DNA of 64,000 nt from Hofstenia miamia (taxonomy: Eukaryota; Xenacoelomorpha; Acoela; Hofsteniidae), in contig CABFPE010000608.1 of NCBI GenBank assembly GCA_900660155.1, positions 193,841 through 257,840 of the forward strand, in the 5' to 3' direction. A model generated the notes under the pieces. The model did no database searches and had not been told where the DNA came from. It worked only from the letters and a program-made list of their open reading frames with translations. The translations under genes were made by a program, and so were the position numbers. Below, piece by piece: positions 58,201-61,200 of this stretch (position 1 is its first letter; each line of letters begins with the position of its first letter).

Positions 58201-61200
58201 TTCAATAACTAAGAATTAAAATATCATCGCTATTTTTAGAATCTTCAACAAAGCATTTTTCATAGATAATAAGTTTAGAATAGCAGATAGGGCGCTAGAA
58301 TTTACCACACGTTTCTCGAATGTATCATTGTCAATGCTTTGAAGAGCACAAAAATTGTTTCTAAGGTATCTCTAAGCAGTATTCTGCATTTTTTGAATCC
58401 CAGATTTACAAATGTTCCTGAAGAAAATTCCAATTGAAAATCATTATTTCCCAGCAGGTTTTAATTTCATGACAGCGAATGCAGTAACTTATACAAAATG
58501 CATTGTCAATATAATTTTAGGTGGAAGGGCTTATATCGTGGATCCAAAAAGATTGTCACTTTTGTTTACGGCCTTGGCCTGTTTTTCATCTCTCACACTT
58601 TTTAATAAACAAAAACCCTTTTTATGGGTTCATTAAATTCATATACCTGCTTAAAAATCTAGTAATTTTTCTAAAATATAGCTTTAATATTGTGGACGTC
58701 GTATGGGAAGCCATTTGGTTTTGAATAGAATTCTATCTAGCATGCAGTACAAATTATAATTCTCGTTTTGTAGATTACGATATCGCTCTTTCCATTAACA
58801 CTTTTATTATATTTCATTTGTGGGAGTAGCGAATTGCCATCCGTTATTCTAGTGTGAATTGGATAAGTGAAGAATCTATTTTGTCAGATACTTAAAATTG
58901 GCAATTAGATTTTCGTTGCCAATGATCTTAGATTGTATGCAATTGATTTATTATCGCTTAATTGCTTTCAGATGAGATGGTGTAGTTATCAAATGAGAGG
59001 TTTTAACTGTCCCGTTGACATTGCTGATCGTATTTCTTTTAATTCATTTCCCTGCTTTTATTCTGTCCTGTCACTCTTCATTTTGTTTCCTTTATATTGG
59101 TGGGAGTTTATTTTAAATTTCCATACACTAAATATTTATTTAATAAACGTCATCTCGTTAAATTTATTTCTCGTTTATCCGATATCTTCGTTTATTAACC
59201 TGCTTAATCTCATATAATCCAAAAATTAATTCCCTCCATTTTTATTCATTTTCCAGCTGTGCATCGGTAAACATCAAGCGCTTATTTTGCTTCTATTAAT
59301 CTTGCACGCTTTCATTTTTTCACTTAAACCTAAAAATATCACCAATATAGAATCACGGATGTTAATAAATATAATAAATATAATAAAAATATTATCATTA
59401 ACCGCTTTATTTTTAATCAAGCGTAGGTCATGATCATGACCTTGAAGTGTAGCTTATTTCTTCGCAGCATAATTTTTATTAAATTTCAATATAGTGTTTT
59501 CGGATTTGGAAACAGCGAAATTGTGATGCTTGGTGCGGAGTTGTAATCGGGTCAGGATCTGGGCCTGAAATTTCTTCACAACGGGCCTAGAATTTTTCAC
59601 ATTTGTGCTAATATACATTCTTTCTTATTTTGATATTTTAAAACATTTTATCAACTAATGTCTTCAATTTTAGTATTGATATTTTCAATAATATTTTTTA
59701 CTTACAAAATATCCTGCTTGTAATGGTTTTATGTATGACTGGCAGTGGTGGGCTTGGGTTATGGTGTAAAGCGCCTGTTACAAACTGTTATTTACAGCAA
59801 TCATTAAGCCTGAATTGATAATTATTATCCAGTTGCTTACCGTAGATCTTTGTATAATACTCGAAATAAAAAAGCAGGTTTAAATCTCGGAAATCATCCT
59901 AACTCTTGCATAAGTCGACAATTAATGGACCAAAGTTTTCTTTAGATGTAAAGATTCAAATCTTTCCTAAAACAGGAAATTGTCATCCTTACTATCTGGG
60001 TGAGATATTAAACCGGAGAATATTCAACAGTTTTCAAATAATATGATATTGACAAAAAACATCAGATTAAAATTCTCTTTTATCGCCAATGTAAACAGCC
60101 GCTATTCGACCGCTATTCACTCGACAATTTCCTCGGTTTTTATCCTTACTCTTGTATATGTTGAACTCTTGTTATTAAAGTTAATGCTCGGAAAAACACC
60201 TCGACTTGTAAACAGACATCTACGGTAGTTTCCGATACTTCTCTGAAATGTTAGCAAAAGTTTACCAAATAACGAAGCAGTTTTTCGCTGAAAGACAAAA
60301 GCTCTCAATGAATTTTAAAATTTCCTCTTTAGAATTTTGAGGACTGAGAATTTCGTAAAAAGTATGTAGTAAATTTGCCAGTGTTAGGGTTTCTATACTT
60401 TTCATAAGAACCTGCTGCTTGCTTAAATCAATTCCAAGATCAAAGTGTATTCAGAGACTTTATTTTATAAGTATTTCCAAGATTGGAAAATTATGCATGT
60501 TTGATTAGATAGCATATGCTTTTAAACCGTACAGGTTACAAGGACCATGAAAACTTTGGAAAAGGTATGGTTTGCGGAAAACATATTTGTGTTCATGTGT
60601 AAGGCATATCTAATGTTAAACATTCACGAGTGTTATGTCATAACCCAATATTAAAGTATGACAGTAAATAAAACCAATTTTTAACGAATGTTTTTTGTCT
60701 CTTCTGATATTTATAATAACTTTTTGGTGTCGTAGCCTTTGTTAGTTTGAACTTTGGAATGAGATTATCACAAAGAAATCAAATAGTTGATAATAAATCA
60801 AATCGATTCATTGGCATTGGCTGCTCATCTTTAGTTGCTGTGAGCACTTGGGCAATTAACAATGACATACTGGAAATATTTTCCAAGTAAAAATTGAGGC
60901 AAGCATTGTCTTCGGTCAGACCTTATTCTATTTGCAGTTGTAGCTGGATTATATCTCCATTTGCTTATGCAATTTTGTGAGAGATGTTCAAGCAATAAGG
61001 TTAAATTGTATTGGGGTGAGGAAACGCAATTAAGAAAGTTTGCCTAAGCCTTGGTTGCCCGTGGTTTTAAGAAACATGTGTAGTAGTTTCTTACATATTT
61101 CTTCAAAAATGTTATTATATAAAGGTTATTATTATAACTAATGTTATTTTTTGTATATTTATTCCTAAATATTATTGAAAGTTAAGTCAATTCCGAATCT

